DNA from: Martelella alba
GTDB lineage: Bacteria; Pseudomonadota; Alphaproteobacteria; Rhizobiales; Rhizobiaceae
DNA length: 64,000 bases
Assembly: GCF_006516955.1 (NCBI RefSeq)
Contig: NZ_VHLG01000007.1
Location: forward strand, 62,001 to 126,000
Reading direction: 5' to 3'
The notes below the pieces were generated by a model, which had not been told where the DNA came from, did not search any database, and saw only the letters and a program-made list of their open reading frames with translations. Each line of letters begins with the position of its first letter. Positions within the stretch are counted from its first letter, which is position 1. Shown piece after piece: positions 62,809-64,000 of this stretch. A program made the position numbers and the translations under genes.

Positions 62809-63606
62809 ATGGCCCGTTCCGCCCTCCTTAACGTGATGGTTCAGGCCGCCCTCAAGGCGGGCCGCTCGCTGACGCGTGATTTCGGCGAAGTGCAGAACCT
62901 GCAGGTTTCCGTCAAGGGACCGGCCGATTTCGTTTCGCAGGCAGACCTCAAGGCGGAAAAAATCCTGCGGACCGAACTTTTGCGGGCCCGCCCGACCTAT
63001 GGCTTCCTCGGTGAGGAGGGTGGCGAGGAAGAGGGGACCGATGGTCAGCATCGCTGGATTGTCGATCCGCTTGACGGCACCACCAATTTTCTTCACGGCA
63101 TTCCGCAATTCGCCGTCTCGGTCGCGCTGGAGCGCTCCGGTGAAGTGGTTGCCGGTGTTATCTACAATCCGGCGCAGGACGAATTGTTCGTTGCCGAAAA
63201 GGGTGGTGGCGCCTTCTGCAACGATCGCCGTATCCGCGTTTCCGCCCGCCGCAAGCTTGCCGATTGTGTCATCGGCTGCGGCGTACCGCATCTGGGCCGC
63301 GGTCACCACGGCAAGTTTCTGGTGGAGCTTCGTCACGTCATGGGTGAGGTTGCCGGTATTCGCCGCATGGGCGCTGCCTCGCTTGATCTGGCCTATGTTG
63401 CTGCTGGCCGTCTTGATGGCTATTGGGAAGAGTATCTCTCGGCCTGGGACATGGCTGCCGGCCTGATTCTTGTGCGTGAAGCCGGCGGTTTCATCTCGGA
63501 TATGAAGGGCGGACAGAATATTCTCGAAAGCGGCGGCGTGATCGCCGGCAATGAGATGATCCGCATCGCGCTGATGGATCAGATACAGCGCCGTCTGGAA
63601 AAATAA
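62809..63606 (+). CDS. suhB: Inositol-1-monophosphatase (SuhB type)
   Basis: A 265-residue magnesium-dependent phosphatase that hydrolyses inositol monophosphates. Metal-binding motifs: FLGEEGGEEEG (glutamate), WIVDPLDGTTNFLHGIPQFAVSVALE, and the C-terminal WDMAAGLILVREAGG. In enterobacteria SuhB also acts as an RNA polymerase/antitermination factor; whether that holds here is unknown. A 190-base gap separates it from the last gene. Confidence 0.95.
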   Translation: MARSALLNVMVQAALKAGRSLTRDFGEVQNLQVSVKGPADFVSQADLKAEKILRTELLRARPTYGFLGEEGGEEEGTDGQHRWIVDPLDGTTNFLHGIPQFAVSVALERSGEVVAGVIYNPAQDELFVAEKGGGAFCNDRRIRVSARRKLADCVIGCGVPHLGRGHHGKFLVELRHVMGEVAGIRRMGAASLDLAYVAAGRLDGYWEEYLSAWDMAAGLILVREAGGFISDMKGGQNILESGGVIAGNEMIRIALMDQIQRRLEK

Positions 63607-63797
63607 TCCGCCATTGGACAATTGTGTTCAGGACGGCAATTTCTGGGCTTCGCCCTTCAATTCGTCACCATTTTCGAATAGAGCTTGATGAGGGCCGGAA
63701 CAGGCAATGTTCCGGTCATTTCATGCGCGCCCCTCATTTCAAAGCCTGAATGGTCCCGGGGGTGTTTCGAAATCAGGTTTGCCGGAGGTGAGGCCCT

Positions 63798-64000
63798 ATG
63801 TCGGATGTCGAACTCGAGCAGTATGATGTGCGCGAAACCTCGCGACGCGGGTTCGCTCAGAAGATGTCGAGCCCGATGACCTTCTTCTGGACCATGGTCA
63901 TCTTTCTGATTCTGGTCGGATTTTGCATCGCGATCCTCTATCGTCAGGCCCACAACGCCTTTATGACCAATCCGGGTCTGAACGGGTTGATCCTCGGCGT
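63798..64000 (+). CDS. Probable MotA/TolQ/ExbB-type channel protein, N-terminal part (cut by window end)
   Basis: Only the first 67 residues are visible. They comprise a polar N-terminus (MSDVELEQYDVRETSRRGF), one membrane helix (MTFFWTMVIFLILVGFCIAILY) and NPGLNGLILGV, which leads into a second helix. Proteins encoded after suhB in rhizobia are often annotated as MotA/TolQ/ExbB proton-channel family members, and this beginning fits, but the defining domain lies beyond the window. GGAGGTGAGG at 63784-63793 is a strong ribosome site for ATG 63798. Confidence 0.55.
   Translation, partial: MSDVELEQYDVRETSRRGFAQKMSSPMTFFWTMVIFLILVGFCIAILYRQAHNAFMTNPGLNGLILG

Noticed and set aside
1-64000. Insertion sequences, prophage, CRISPR arrays, integrons, toxin-antitoxin pairs or defence islands
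   Set aside because: I found no transposase, integrase, cas gene, regular repeat array or known defence gene in either strand.

Overview
The window is a GC-rich, densely coded stretch of chromosome from an alphaproteobacterium, most likely a member of the Rhizobiales (Hyphomicrobiales) close to the Rhizobiaceae or Aurantimonadaceae. The evidence is an Omp2b/RopA-type porin, a GapR (DUF2312) nucleoid protein, DUF1178, DUF1244 and DUF1036 genes, the block mutT / GNAT / argJ / PpiC-type isomerase / secA, and a very large number of sugar and peptide ABC transporter genes. I see no insertion sequence, prophage, CRISPR array or rRNA. One tRNA (Ala, anticodon CGC) is present. Genus-level assignment is not possible from the sequence alone.

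Layout. 1-4.2 kb: the 3' part of a transketolase gene, galM, an MFS transporter and a DUF1275 membrane protein. 4.2-9.8 kb (minus strand): an amino-sugar operon made of a GntR/HutC regulator, a fused NanE-NanK enzyme and a CUT1 sugar ABC transporter without its own ATPase. 9.8-15.3 kb: a glycosyltransferase, a hybrid histidine kinase with C-terminal Hpt, and a tandem-PAS diguanylate cyclase. 15.8-22.7 kb: a plus-strand operon of a GNAT acetyltransferase, a NagZ-like family 3 glycosidase and a complete five-gene Opp/Dpp-type transporter, whose make-up suggests uptake and hydrolysis of amino-sugar oligosaccharides. 22.8-24.4 kb: porin and tRNA-Ala. 24.6-29.6 kb: housekeeping and repair genes (DUF1178, nitrilase-family amidase, glutaredoxin, ComF, a BioC-like methyltransferase, MutT, two GNATs). 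29.8-38.5 kb: a large HD-GYP sensor, argJ, a periplasmic PPIase and divergent secA. 38.5-42.1 kb: an alpha-glucosidase, an SDR and an AraC regulator.

42.1-54.3 kb is the most interesting region: a divergent 12-gene catabolic locus. Leftward: ABC binding protein, two permeases, RidA, a COG3964-type amidohydrolase, CutC. Rightward: an unrecognised TIM-barrel-like protein, an SDR, the ABC ATPase, a D-threonine aldolase/D-serine dehydratase-like PLP enzyme, an MFS exporter or importer and a LacI regulator. The gene content suggests uptake and breakdown of an acylated or glycosylated D-amino acid compound, with RidA dealing with the enamine released by the PLP enzyme. The pathway is not one I can name.

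54.3-64 kb returns to core genes: an orphan hypothetical gene, pyruvate kinase with an overlapping DUF1036 gene, an N-formylglutamate amidohydrolase, DUF1244, gapR, a TauE/SafE permease, a degenerate ThiE-like protein with a Sel1-repeat protein, a second diguanylate cyclase, a SuhB-type inositol monophosphatase, and the start of a probable MotA/TolQ/ExbB-type channel cut by the window end.
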